DNA of 64,000 bases from Rhodocollybia butyracea (GCA_015501585.1 JADNRY010000220.1:37509-101508); one strand, 5' to 3'. Positions 24,277 to 36,062 are shown, counted from the stretch's first letter. Notes: a model not told the origin generated them from the sequence alone. Numbers and translations: made by a program.

Positions 24277-25690
24277 CCCTGAGGAAATTGTCGATCGATG
24301 CGCAGCCATAGGCAGCCATCTGAATCGAATCCTGATACATATCACCGTAACTTTCAGGGACGGCTCGGGGCACCTTGAGAACCATAGTCAATGGATACTT
24401 GAATCATTCAATCTACCTGTGTAAGAATCTGAGGATACGGTTACGCTAGCCACAGCCTAATGATACGCAGCTGGAACAGCTGTAGAATACTGATGTTCCA
24501 CGTACAGGGCCACGGAACCTTGCTATGTAGAGCATTCATAGTAGAATATTTTTTCTACTGTTTTCCTAGAGCTTCGAAAATCCAGTGCAGATCCAGGTTC
24601 CGTTTTATGATATTCTACGCTATGTACAACCGCTCTTGGTTTTGAGTACGTACTTACCGTGATTCTGAAAAGCACCAGTTAATTTAAGTACTCATTGCGA
24701 GCCGTAGAATTCGTAGAATGCTCAGCGCTCAAGGCTTGGCGAAGGATGTCAGCGGCCGCGCAGATCGTGTCGCAAATCTTCATCGTAAAATCAGATCATT
24801 GCCACAGATGACCCACGGTCTAGTGTCAGTTGAATCTGTCGACGCTGTTGGGCCCAGACATCAACACAAAGTGGACACAGGTGGACACACGGACTCTCGC
24901 GGAGAGCTGGGAGTAGCTGGGAGTTCATGCAACTCAAGAGATATCGTCTCGGCTTTAGACTCCGACTCCGATTAGATAAGCAGTACACGTTAGTACGACG
25001 TCTCGATTGTGTTACGTCGCTGTCACTCACCTTTTCATGTCCCAAAACACCTTTCACCTGTTTAACCTGCTCTACAAAAATTCGTTCGTTCATTATCGAC
25101 TTGTTCTTACCTCTCGGTGTTAAATTTAAAGCGGTTTAAATATCCTGAAGCAGTTATAGTGCCCTGCCATCCTAAATGCTTCACGTCAACATTCTATTGC
25201 ATTCTATTGGGCGTATCTTTCTGGTACTTTCGTTTTGTGGTTTGCCTACTTGGTGCAGAAGAAGGACTATAGGATCCTCGGAGTGAGCTGGGAGATCCAA
25301 CGCAGGAGTCGCACAATTCACAGGAGCGATGGTGCACAAACATAGCTCAGCCCTCAGCTTGTCTCGTACGACAATCCTGATTTGATCCTTAGGGCCTGGG
25401 TTATGAAAGGATTACTTTCGGGGATGTGAATCGTGACCATTTACCCTCCTCCTAGCAGCGTTTCACGGTTTCAGCCGCTTATGAAGGAACGATCTGTTTG
25501 GCTGGTTTTTCTTAGACGGTTATCATTACGTGCTGTAGCTCGTGTGTATTCGTTTTAGGTTTCGTTCTCGGCTCAATAATTTCACACCAAGGATCCCATT
25601 TACAGATAAATTTTGCTGTCATTTGCTAGAGCCGCCTGAGAGGGATATAAACCAGCTGTCTTCGCTCCAGCAAAAAACGCATCCCCGAAA
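24277..25690. other. 1.4-kb intergenic region
   Basis: No gene is supported. Frames at 24460-24645, 24718-24975 and 24791-25093 lack domains and look random. The right end should contain the promoter of the adenylate-forming reductase gene. A short repeated motif, AGCTGGGAGT-like, occurs twice near 24904-24923. Confidence 0.35.
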
Positions 25691-28600
25691 ATGCCTTCGA
25701 CCACCAATGGTGTCGCAGTTACTTTCCCTGCGCTCGGCGACTCGCAGCTTAACCTGCCCGATCTTCTCGACTTCAATCTCAAACACAACCCAGCCTTTCC
25801 TATCTTCGTTTATGCCGAAACTGAGTCTTCGAAAGTCACCGAGATAAAAATGCTAGAGTACATTCGCGCAGCCCATCGTGTTGGGAAATCTGTTCACGGT
25901 GACTCTCGGCCAGGCGAAGTTATCGCAATTATTGCGAATATAGACCCGATAGTATATTTCTGCTCTAATTACAGGTATCATCAAAACTGGTTTAGTGGTA
26001 AGTTATCTTCGATGCAGACTCAGTAGCATTCGTTGCTTCATTTTTCTTTTTCAGCCATTCCCAATATCTCCCCGAAACTCCCCGACTGCCATCCTCAATT
26101 TACTTCGCAAAACGTCATCTCATAGAGTGTTGATGACACCAGCCACTCTGCGAGAGGTCGTCGACGGACTTAGACTCGAAATTCAAATGTTTGATCCAAC
26201 TTACGCGCTTAGCATCGAAGATGTACCTACTTTACAGGAGGCGTATCCTCTTCTTGGACGAGAGACAGCACAGGATCCGTTTCGAACCCATAAACACAAC
26301 GTTCTCGCCTAAAGACTCGGACAAAGCCATGTTCTTGCATTCTTCGGGATCGACTGGACTTCCCAAGCCTATCTTGCTCACTCATCAAATAATCAAGGAT
26401 GACGCTTCATTGAGTGAGCTCCCAGATTCAGTATTCCCTTCTTAACTAACACTGTCCAAGTGTACATTCATCAAATACACCAACACTTCTCCAATCCTGT
26501 AATGAGTGCGATTGGGTCAGTTCAAGTCATTTATATCCTCTTGCTAAATTGACAGCTCAACGACAGCCATCCCTCTTATCATATGCTCGGTATCTGTTAC
26601 CAAAGTGCTGACGCCTTTGTACGGACTCATCTCGACCGCGGTATTTGCACCCACGGTGACACGAGTCGACGCCGTCCCAATCATCGGGACCCCCGAAACT
26701 TTCCTGCAAGCAGCTAAAATTGTCAAACCCGCGCTCCTGGTGTGTGTGCCCACCTTCTTCCACACTTGGTCCCAGTCGGATGACGCTATATGCATTTCTA
26801 CGTACCCTCCGTTACGCTGTGAGCCTTGCCGAATTCCCCCAGAGGTCATTTCTGATGCAAAACAAAAGTGTTACAGCGGGGGGCCTCTTTCGCCACGAAT
26901 TGCCGAATTGCTTATATCTCGAGGAGTACACATTAGTTCTACATATGGTGGTACAGAATTCGGCATCGTCACAGATTTGAGGCTTGACAGCGATGACACG
27001 TGGCAATACCTTGAGTTTAGAGATCAAACTAAGATTCGATGGGTCCCCCCAAGGAGACGGCACATACGAGGCTCAGTTCTTGGTAAGCGACTGTTTCAGA
27101 CCGTGGTGTGGACGCGTATTCACACATTCATTTGATTCAAACAGACTTCCGAGAAACACCATATTGCCGTCGAGAACCTACCGGACATTCCTGGCTATTC
27201 AACATCAGACCTATTTGAGCCTCATCCTACCATCCCGCACCTGTGGAAAATGTGAGCACAAAAATTCGGTTCTTCTTATGAGTCTCATCCGTTATATCTA
27301 GTGTTGGCCGAATCGACGACGTCTTGATACATTCATTCTGGTGAAAAAACAGTTCCAGCTCCCATAGAGGCCGTCGTCTCAGCTAGCCCGATGTAAGTTC
27401 AACATCCATACCTTGATGACCTTCTCACAGCTACCCGTTAGGATTAAGGGATCTGTCCATGTTCGGAAGGGAGCGCGACTTGGCAGGGATCTTGCTTGAA
27501 CCTGCACCGGCATATGATATCGATGTGGGCAACGACGCTGAACTCTCCAAGTTCAGGAACCTAATCTGGTGAAGTTGTTTTGTTCTTTGTATGATCTGCT
27601 TGACTGAGACAGTTTTCCTTAGGCCTGTAATCGAAGAAGCGAACGAAATTGCGCCTGCCTTCAGTCGAATCTTCAAAGAGATGATACTTGTCGTAAATCC
27701 TAAAAAGCCTCTTCCCCGAGTTTGGAAAGGGGACCGTCGCTCGTCAAGCGGCGCTGACGCTCTATGACGCTGAAATCGACAACCTGTAGGTTAACAAAGC
27801 TATATCCATATCATCCTAATCCTTTCTAGATATAAAACTGTTGAATCAAAAAACCGGAAGTGACTCTGTCGAACCACCCCAAAGCTGGGAGACTGGGAAT
27901 CTTCAGCCTTGGCTTGTTCATCACATTTCGGATATCCTCTCTGCTGAAGCTCCGGCTCCCACTGCAGATCTGTTTTAGTCATGGACTCGACAGGTGCGTC
28001 TACGCCGTTCGTCGTTAGTCAGTACGATACAAACGAACACATGTAGTATCTCTTCTACGTTCCTTCGTCTTCGTCTTGTTGGTGCCCTCCGCAGATCCGG
28101 TCTCTCTTCTGTTGCAGCTAATATCACTCAAAACAATCGTTTACAATCATCCCACCATCACTCAACTCACACAAGCAATATCGACTATGGTCACTCATCC
28201 TAAACAAAAGCAGTAGTGATAGTACGAAGACTCACGAAGAAGCGATGGAGGAAATGATCGCTAAGTATTCAAAGGGCTTAGAAGCGAAGCTTCCTGTGCC
28301 CATTGCCGACATTGATCCCAAACAGCAATTTGTCCTTTTGACAGGCTCTACTGGAAATCTTGGAGCTCAAATCCTGCAGTCACTACTTCAAAATGAATCT
28401 GTTAGTCGAGTCTATGCCCTCAATCGGTCATCCACCAGGTCATCAATGCTTGATCGACATTGCACTCGATTCCAGGACAAGGCGCTTGATATTTCCCTCC
28501 TATCATCTCCAAAGTTGGTCTTTTTGGATGGAGAGACATCGCGTGAGGATCTTGGTTTACTTCAAGACACGCTCGCCGAGGTGAGCTTCTACAATCGCTT

Positions 28601-29694
28601 CATGACTAGATCAACACTAATCGTCATTGTTCAGCTGCGCCGAAACCTGACCATGATCATCCACACTGCTTGGAGACTTGATTTCAATCTTTCGCTGGGA
28701 TCTTTCGAGTCGCATGTGAAGAGTTCTCGAATGTTAATCGATCTCGCTCGGTCTAGTGATCATTCATCCTCTATCCGATTCTTGTTCACATCGTCCATCG
28801 CATCAACGCAGTCGTGGGATACTACGCGAGGACTGTATCCTGAACACGTTGTCATGGATGCAAAATACGCAGTCGGGGCAGGGTATGGCGAAAGTAAATA
28901 TGTTGCTGAACGTGTATGTGTGTTCGAAATCCGTATAGATTTATCTCACCTTTCTTATCTAGATACTGGTGAAGAGCGGGTTACAAGCCACGTCGTTCCG
29001 TATCGGTCAAATAACTGGTGCCAATGCTCCGAATGGAGCCTGGGCGACCACAGACTGGGTCCCAATCATTGTCAAAACAAGCCTTAGTCTTGGTTTCTTT
29101 CCGGAGGCCTTTGGGGTGCGTAATTCATTATTCAAGATTTGGAGAATCACATGTTTACACACCTTTCCAGGTTGTTTCATGGATACCAATGGATGCAGTT
29201 TGCAGTGCTTTACTCGATGTCGGCTTCAGCCACGACCCGCCGATCACTGTGAATGTTGTGCATCCACAGCCAGTAACCTGGACATCAGTCATGCAATCCA
29301 TCAGGAATGCTTTCATCAAAGAGAAAGGTCTTCCTTGTGATGCTTTCCCATTAATACCATACAGCGACTGGGTTGCTGCGGTTGAGAAGCACTCGACAAA
29401 TCTGACGGAGACTGATGCACAGAAAATGGCAAGTACCTTTTGACGTATATAGGATGTTCAGCTCATGCTTCCTTCGGTCAGCCGGCGATAAAGTTGTTAC
29501 CTTTTTACAGGAACCAAGCAAATATCGATGAAGGTCTTGGAAAGTCAAACGCAACCGCAATGGAGAGTGTAGGTCTTACTCCGCTGAGTACGGACAATGT
29601 CGAGAGGTTGAGTCCAAGCTTAAAGACCTTGAAGCCTCTGGATGACACTATAGTACACAAGTGGGTTAAATACTGGATAAATTCGGGATTTTAA
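25691..29694 (+). pseudogene. NRPS-like adenylate-forming reductase (A-T-R), frameshifted
   Basis: Family members activate a carboxylic acid, load it on a thiolation domain and release it reductively as aldehyde or alcohol. The start MPSTTNGVAVTFPALGDSQ is at 25691. A-domain signatures include GLVPFPISPRNSP, FLHSSGSTGLPKPILLTHQ (A3 box), STYGGTEFG and VGRIDDVLIHS. The thiolation domain near 27970-28110 keeps HGLDS, with the phosphopantetheine serine codon split by an intron. The reductase domain has LLTGSTGNLGAQ (28335-28370) and the short-chain motif YGESKYVAER near 28885. It ends VKYWINSGF at 29694. Six single-base gains break the frame, near 25961, 26283, 26791, 27336, 27722 and 27975, all in the A and T domains; the reductase exons are clean. 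Either the gene is recently dead or the assembly is wrong here. No partner biosynthetic genes are visible. Confidence 0.8.
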
Positions 29695-31013
29695 TGTGAA
29701 CACGGACACCTCTGTAACGACCAGGGCTCCTAGCGGTCGGTACGTTTGCGAGTAGGGGTTTTGCCATTCGTTGACCCACGGAAGAAGTACCCTTGGAGAG
29801 AGGCTTTTCTATTACCCTTCTCATCTGATTATTTTACCGAGATGTTTTGGAGATATTCGGGCTGATATTTCTCCACCTTGTTCTTTGTACTAATATGCAG
29901 CAGAGTTTGCAATACCCTTAGTCCCGCTGAGGGTTGCCATTACCTTAGTACTGACTGGACACAATTTATACACCGAAGTATTACTCAAATTATCAATATG
30001 ATCCGAAGAAGCTAAATAGCTTTTAATGAAGCAACTGAGTGATAACACACATGCTTCTCCTTGGGAAGTTATAATGGCATATATGGTCAGCCACGGAGAC
30101 TGGTACTACATACCGACAACTCTGTATTTAAAATGTTGAAGAAATACTTCGTACGATCAATATTTCACGCTTTGACATTACTATTATTGCTTATTCGTGT
30201 CTATCTTTACTCCATGCTTACGCGTACATATGAGACTTTGATACACTTATATTAGCAAGTATGTAGTTTTTCCCTCCCTCAGTTGTACCGTTATACGAAC
30301 AACTGAGGTGAGTTCTCCCCCCTTTCTATTACTGTATTTATACTTACTTACTCTATTAGTTTTACGTTCATCTACATAAAAGTTAGTAGTAGAGTCGCAG
30401 CGTTTGAAGTATGTTATAGTTATAGTTGCAGGTGGACTGGTATGGCGACAAAGAATGATTCTACATATATGCTAATGACAGGAAAAGGCGTCCTGAAGGC
30501 GTCGAACCAGTGCTTACTAAAGAGAGGGCTTCAAAGTACTAAATGGTTGCATGAGAGCTTGTATTGCCAGAGTAACGTCTGAGTGGATATAGCAAACGTG
30601 CACTCTTGGTACATGTGTAAGGCTGGGTTGTGTTGAAGCTGTGACTTGGACCTGACAGTGAGAGAGGGGTAGTTGATATAACAAGATTAGAGCAGGTAAG
30701 GCTGAGAGCTTAGATGATAGCAGCTAAAAGAGTCCTTAAATCCTACCGAAGTGCACACAACCCAATTATATTGAGGAAACATCAGCGGAGCCGATTGAAA
30801 CTGTATGAAGGAACTAAGCGCGCATTACATAATAGGCTTTAGTAACAACGGGCGCCAATTCCGTAGCGCATTTGATAAAAGCTGTTGTTGATTTCCTGTG
30901 CCTTCCAAATTCTTGGACCATGCTGTGTGATAGATTAACCCTTCCTTCCTTCCAATATCAAACATCGAACCTTGTTCTATCCGCCAATACTCTCTTTCAC
31001 GATTGCATTCTAT
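29695..31013. other. 1.3-kb intergenic region
   Basis: No coding region is supported; the frame at 30061-30255 has no domain. The region is AT-rich and contains the reductase 3' flank and the flank of the decayed NACHT gene. Confidence 0.35.
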
Positions 31014-31741
31014 ATGCCTTCTGGTCGCGAGATGTTCAATGGATCTCACAACTTCACTGTCAAGGGAGGGAATTTTAACAATATTGGTGATTTAAACTAC
31101 ATATCATCTGAAGAAAACAAAAGAGGTGAGTACAACTGCCTTACTAATACACGAACTTGCGCTCAAAAAATACAAGCAAAGGTCTTTGTGCATTACTGCA
31201 GTATACATCTACTTCTGCTACATATAGCGCAGAAAGCATGCTTTCCTCCTCCCCTTTGTCACCCAGGTACTTGCAAAGCAATCTTATGCGACTTGGAGAG
31301 CTGGGCCAACTCAAACACTCCCAATGATACAGTTATTTGGCTCTATGGGCCCGCAGGAGCTGGAAAGTCAGCCATTGCTCAAACGTTTGCAGAAGCCTGT
31401 GCAAGAAATGGGACACTAATTGGAACCTTTTTTTTTTTTGGCGCGCAGATGCTTCTAGGAACAACCCCCAAATGCTCTTCACCACCATTGCTTACCAGAT
31501 GGCCATGTCAATTTCAGAACTACAGCCAAAGATAAATGCAATGGTCATTAATGACTTTCTCGCGCCTACCTCATTCATTGAGAAGCAGTTCGATGCTCTT
31601 ATTCTATGACCAATGCTGAAGGCACGGCTCCTCTGAGAGCTGAAGTTGACAACAGCACAGTTGCGGCAAGGGAATTGGAAGAAGACTACCCTTTCTACAA
31701 ACACCCCTGTTCCCTTACAGAAACAACGAAAAGTCTCCAAG

Positions 31742-32469
31742 TAGTGATGGGGAGGGTTGGGTTGGTGACCCTTGACCTGGCCCAACCCAGCTAGGGTTGA
31801 CCCGACCTGACCCGGCCCTTGCAGAGGGTCAAAGAGGGTCAAGGGCCAGGGTCAGGATTTTGCTGACCCCTGGCCCTGGGTCTTGACCTTGGGCCAAGAT
31901 CAAGTCTAAAGCTCATACCTGGGTGCTCTTGAGTGTTGAATGTTTTTTGCTCAATAGCCTGAGTCTACTAGTAAATTCACTAGTTCATAGTCACTTGTAA
32001 ACTTAGCCCATGAGTAAAGCACGGAGAACTGTCATCTTGTGACACATTAGTGCACAAAATGCAAGAACAGCAAGGATTCACAGTCAAATTTCTTCTTATG
32101 TTGTAACCTATAGGCTATCAGATAGACATAGTACAGTATCTAACTCTATTGGCTGTAATGAAGTTATTCTGCTTGAGCTTTTCATTGAAGTAGTAACTAG
32201 TATGAACCATTTTGGGTAAGATCATGGCCTGTCTACTATCATCATAGTACTCCCTAGCCCTACTGACCACCAAGTTGGGGCAGAGGAATCAAAGGAGAGA
32301 CAATTTTAGCTGAAACTCTAGCTAATTCTCAACTATTTCCTTTTTAGGAGTGGCCCTGGGCCGGACCCTGACCCGACCCGACCCGACCCTGACCCTCTTA
32401 GGTGGGCCAGGGTCAGGATTTTAGCTGGCCCTGGCCCTTGGTGACCCAACCCGGCCCTCCCCAATACTA
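31742..32469 (+). mobile_element. hAT-type MITE, copy 1 (728 bp)
   Basis: The element begins TAGTGATGGGGAGGG and ends CCCTCCCCAATACTA, forming an imperfect terminal inverted repeat of about 28 bp. It is flanked by a perfect 8-bp duplication TCTCCAAG at 31734-31741 and 32470-32477. The TAGNG-like terminus and 8-bp duplication are those of hAT transposons. There is no transposase frame, so it is non-autonomous. Subterminal regions are crowded with GGGTCA/TGACCC motifs. Confidence 0.93.
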
Positions 32470-32972
32470 TCTCCAAGAATGCTTACAACCTAAATTTCTT
32501 GTCCCCAGATAGTCCTCATGTCCTGATTATCGATGGTCTGGATGAGTGTTCTGATAGTGGGAACCAACAACATATTCTGTCCATAATCGGAGAGGCAATG
32601 CAGAAGTATAATCTCCCACTTTGAATTCTCATTGCAAGCAGACCAGAATGAAGCATAAAGGAGTCCTTTCGCGGTGCAAAATTCGAAGATATTTGCCGTT
32701 GGATGCCTCTCAATGATACATATCAGGCATCTTTGGAGATTCGCAGGTATTTGCAGGAACGCTTCCATAATATCTGGAGATGCCATTCAGACTTGATGAA
32801 ACATGTTCCTCGTCCTTGGCCTACATCTCAGCAGATTGAACATCTTGTTAAAAAGGCATCTGGGCAGTTCATATATCCATCAACAATACTGGAATATATT
32901 GATGATAGTGGTGCTGTGCCTGCGGATCGCCTCAATATTGTCCTTGGGCTGCCAACAGAGGACTATGATGGG

Positions 32973-33713
32973 TAGTGATGGGGAGGGCTGGGTCAGTGAC
33001 CCTTGACCTGGCCCTTGCAGAGGGTCAATGAGGGTCAAGGGCCAGGGTCAGGATTTTGCTGACCCCTGGCCCTGGGTCTTGACCTCGGGCCAAGATCAAG
33101 TCTAAAGCTCATGCCTGGGTGCTCTTGAGCCTGTGTTGAATGTTTATTCTTAATAGCTTGAGGCTACTAGTAAATTCACTAGTACATAGTCACTTGTAAA
33201 CTTAGCCCATGAGTAAAGCACGGCACACTGTAAATTTAATACACTGCCCATCAGCTTGTTGACACATGAGTGCACAAAATGCAAGACCAGCAAGAATTCA
33301 CAGTCAAATCTCTTCTTATGTTGTAACCTATCAGATAGAGTACTTATCTAACTCTATTGGCCAACTATTGGCTGTAATGAAGTTATTCTGCTTGAGATTT
33401 TCATTGAAGTAGTAACTAGTATGAACCATTTCAGATAAGGTCATGACCTGTTTACTATCATCATAGTGGTCCCTAGCCTTACTGAACATCAAGTTGGGGC
33501 AGAGGAATCAAAGGAGAGACAATTTTAGCTGAAAGTCCAGCTAATTCTCAACCATTTCCTTTTTGGGAGTGGCCCTGGGCCAGACCCTGACCTGACCTGA
33601 CCCGGCCCTGACCCTCTTAGGTGGGCCAGGGTCAGGATTTTAGCTGGCCCTGACCCTTGGTGACCTGACCTGACCACAGGGCCTCTGACCCGACCCAGCC
33701 CTCCCCAACACTA
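32973..33713 (+). mobile_element. hAT-type MITE, copy 2 (741 bp)
   Basis: This belongs to the same family as the element 0.5 kb upstream, in the same orientation. It begins TAGTGATGGGGAGGG, ends CTCCCCAACACTA, and is flanked by a perfect 8-bp duplication ATGATGGG at 32965-32972 and 33714-33721. The interior aligns with copy 1 almost throughout, with small indels such as an added segment near 33235-33258. No open frame codes for a transposase. Confidence 0.93.
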
Positions 33714-34750
33714 ATGATGGGAAGGATTTACCATTTGCTGCACTTGACGTGCTCTATCTTCAAATCTTGTCATCATCCAAGAATCTCACTATACTCAATT
33801 GAACTCTAGCCGCTATCATTCTATTCTGTGAAACAACTCCGAGTCAGCTGGCAAATGGCTCAAGGATTCATGAATCAGTGGAGTTTGTGGACCTTCTTCC
33901 TACTATGGACCTTGGGCGAATTTGCGCCACATTATCTGAGCTTTATTCTCTTTTTCAAGAGCCATCGCCGCTTGAATCAGACTTTCAGTTCTCCCATGTG
34001 TCCTTCACAGACTTTCTGCTTGACCCTTGTCAGTCCTTGCATTTCTCAATTGACAGCGCCTCTGGTCATGATTATCTTGCTCAATGCTGCTTGGATGTCA
34101 TTCTGTCCAAAGATAAGGGCAAGGTATCAAAACCAGTTGCTCGCTATGCTCAAACACACTGGGCATATCATGGTAGTAAAGCAAGTGGAAGTGACAAACT
34201 CCTATCCAAGCTTTCTCAGCTTGACGTGTACTCCAATACCATTGGGTGTCATGTCGATCATACTTCTTGGGATTATCCATTGCGCATGTTTTCCAAAGAC
34301 CTTATGAACTTAATGCAGATATGGACACAATTTCAGGTATGGAGAGGGAATTTTACACATCAGTTGGCATGTTACTTATATCTCATATCAATTAGCACAA
34401 CAGCACATACAATTTGCCCCAGCTTTGGGAAATATTTGCGGCTGGATTTACTTTGGTATGCAGATATCACAATAGTACAGAGTACGGAATGGAGTACAGG
34501 CTTCCTATTTTGATGTCTCCGACTCTTTATTCCACCATCAGTGGTGGTAACGCAGACCAGTTAATAGGCCATTTGCAAAGGGAAGTAAACTCTCAGTTGC
34601 GCTCAATAGATCCCTTTCAGCGACAAGAGATCTTGGATGTGTGTGAATTATGTCCCTTGGCGGAGTTTTATACAAGAAAGCTTTACTGTACCTCCATGTA
34701 TCAAGGCGACGGTCACGTGTGTGTCACGGTCCGAACCTAGGCAACGGTTT

Positions 34751-34977
34751 TGTGAGCGATAGGTCCAGAAGCAATAATAAGCAAAAGCTTATCAGACAGA
34801 ATTTAGGGGGGGGCGCAAACGGGGGGCGCAAACGATTCCTCTATTCTAAGTACGGTGGCTAATATATATAGGTTAATCAATAACAAATACGGTAAAGTAT
34901 GGGGCAGCGGGTAACATGACCGGGGGGCAGCTGAGACCTGAAACAACAACCGTCGGACCGGCGGTCCACCTTCAACA
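34751..34977 (-). repeat. LTR (left copy)
   Basis: Starts TGTGAGCGATAGG and ends CACCTTCAACA on the plus strand; nearly identical to 35798-36024 (for example AGCAATAATAAG here against AGCGATAATAAG there). Confidence 0.92.
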
Positions 34978-35304
34978 CTCCCACTTGTGAGGGTCAAAGC
35001 ACACAGTCCAAGACAAATAAATGAGAGAGAACATACAAAAAGGCTCCCACGACTTCAAGAACCAGGTGGGGGGTGGCAACAGACATCAACACCAATATCT
35101 TTAACATCTCCAATAACCAAAACTCTCTCTCTCAACACACAGCAACAACTTCTTCTTCCAATTCCTCAGACTGATTATCCAAGTTCAACATAATGTCATT
35201 TGAGTCCTGGCGAGTATCTGGCATTTCGGCGAAACTCCCACAGGAGTCGGTAACGGTGTGGCAATAAACAGCTTCCCTTGAGAAGAGTTGGTAAACAACC
35301 AATC

Positions 35305-35485
35305 GGCTTCCCACAGGAAGGGTTGGTAACGTGGCGGTCGGCTTCCCACAGGAAGGGTCGGTAACATGGTGGTCGGCTTCCCACAGGAAGAGTCGGTAAC
35401 ACAGGCAGTCGGCTTCCCATGCTGGGAAGAGTCAGTATCCTCACAGGGATATAACATGGCAAACGGCTTCCCACAGGAAGAGTTG
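35305..35485 (+). repeat. 35-bp tandem repeat inside the LTR element
   Basis: Units beginning GGCTTCCCACAGGAAG start at 35305, 35340, 35375 and 35411 (the last diverged), with a further copy at 35465. Each carries a GTCGGTAAC-like core. Short minus-strand frames across it (35132-35654) are translations of the repeat rather than a gene. Confidence 0.85.
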
Positions 35486-35797
35486 GGTTCGGGCACAACA
35501 GTGCGGCAGTGGCAATAAGAGGATTCGGGCACAACAGGTGCAGTAGCAGGATGGCAGGGGTACATGTGCAATGGCAATGACAACACAAGGGTGCAGTTAT
35601 GATGGGAGTCGGACACAGCAAGGACAGCGGCGGATAGGATGGGTGATACAGCAAATGGTCTGGATGACTCGGGTCTCCTCAGAGACAGTTAATACAGCAA
35701 GCGGCTTCCTGCAGGTCCCAGGAAGTGTCAGGTCTCCTCAGAGATAGCAGCGAATCGATATGCAGCAGCTGGCAAGGCCAGGGCGGGGCCCATAACC

Positions 35798-36024
35798 TGT
35801 GAGCGATAGGTCCAGAAGCGATAATAAGCAAAAGCTTATCAGACAGAATTTAGGGGGGCGCGGAAACGGGGGGCGCAAACGATTCCTCTATTCTAAGTAC
35901 GGTGGCTAATATATATAGGTTAATCAATAACAAATACGGTAAAGTATGGGGCAGCGGGTAACATGACCGGGGGGCAGCTGAGACCCGAAACAACAACCGT
36001 CGGACCGGCGGTCCACCTTCAACA
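35798..36024 (-). repeat. LTR (right copy)
   Basis: Partner of 34751-34977, immediately followed by the GGTTT target duplication. Confidence 0.92.
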
Positions 36025-36062
36025 GGTTTTTTTTTATGTCCAAATTTGACCGTGACATCACG

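Larger units (their letters stand above)
31014..34740 (+). pseudogene. Decayed NACHT-type NTPase (fungal NLR-like) gene split by two MITEs
   Basis: Fungal NACHT proteins are STAND NTPases linked to self/non-self recognition. The N-terminus reads MFNGSHNFTVKGGNFNNIGD (from 31032), a motif I associate with agaricomycete NACHT proteins. After an intron come AILCDLESWANSNTP and WLYGPAGAGKSAIAQTF, the P-loop near 31345-31390. Frame changes at a T run (31428-31439), giving RADASRNNPQMLFTTIAYQM. After MITE 1 the gene resumes with VLIIDGLDECSDSGNQQ (Walker B, near 32520) and ILIASRPE. After MITE 2 it continues LPFAALDVLYLQILSS and FQFSHVSFTDFLLDP up to about 34700. Stops occur near 31609, 32622 and 33800 besides the insertions, so it is non-functional. 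No C-terminal WD40, TPR or ankyrin repeats are visible before the LTR element. Confidence 0.82.
34751..36024 (-). mobile_element. TRIM-like non-autonomous LTR element (1,274 bp)
   Basis: Two 227-bp direct repeats with TG...CA ends (34751-34977 and 35798-36024) enclose an 820-bp interior. The whole is flanked by the 5-bp duplication GGTTT (34746-34750 and 36025-36029). Minus orientation is preferred: read that way the LTR starts TGTTGAAGGTGGACC, is preceded by purine-rich AAGTGGGAG, carries TATATATA, and is followed by GGTTATGGGCCCCGCCC as a possible primer-binding site. The interior codes for no gag or pol and holds a 35-bp tandem repeat. The LTRs differ at only a few positions, so insertion was recent. 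Confidence 0.9.
34718..36057. mobile_element. Possible older element remnant hosting the LTR element
   Basis: The inverted pair TGTCACGGTC (34722-34731) and GACCGTGACA (36048-36057) brackets the LTR element. Taking ends TG...CA at 34718 and 36057, the flanks share TCACG (34713-34717 and 36058-36062), a candidate 5-bp duplication. Without the nested insertion only about 61 bp remain, so this would be a truncated LTR or a tiny palindromic element. Low confidence. Confidence 0.4.

Noticed and set aside
24718..25093. Overlapping frames on both strands
   Set aside because: No domain, no splice structure, low-complexity Ser/Arg content on the minus strand; probably chance.
35305..35485. CRISPR-like array
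   Set aside because: Direct repeats are contiguous 35-bp units without unique spacers, in a eukaryotic LTR element.
35132..35654. Minus-strand frames inside the LTR element
   Set aside because: Their translations repeat the 35-bp unit (VGSRPPCY, SCGKPT) and show no gag or pol similarity.
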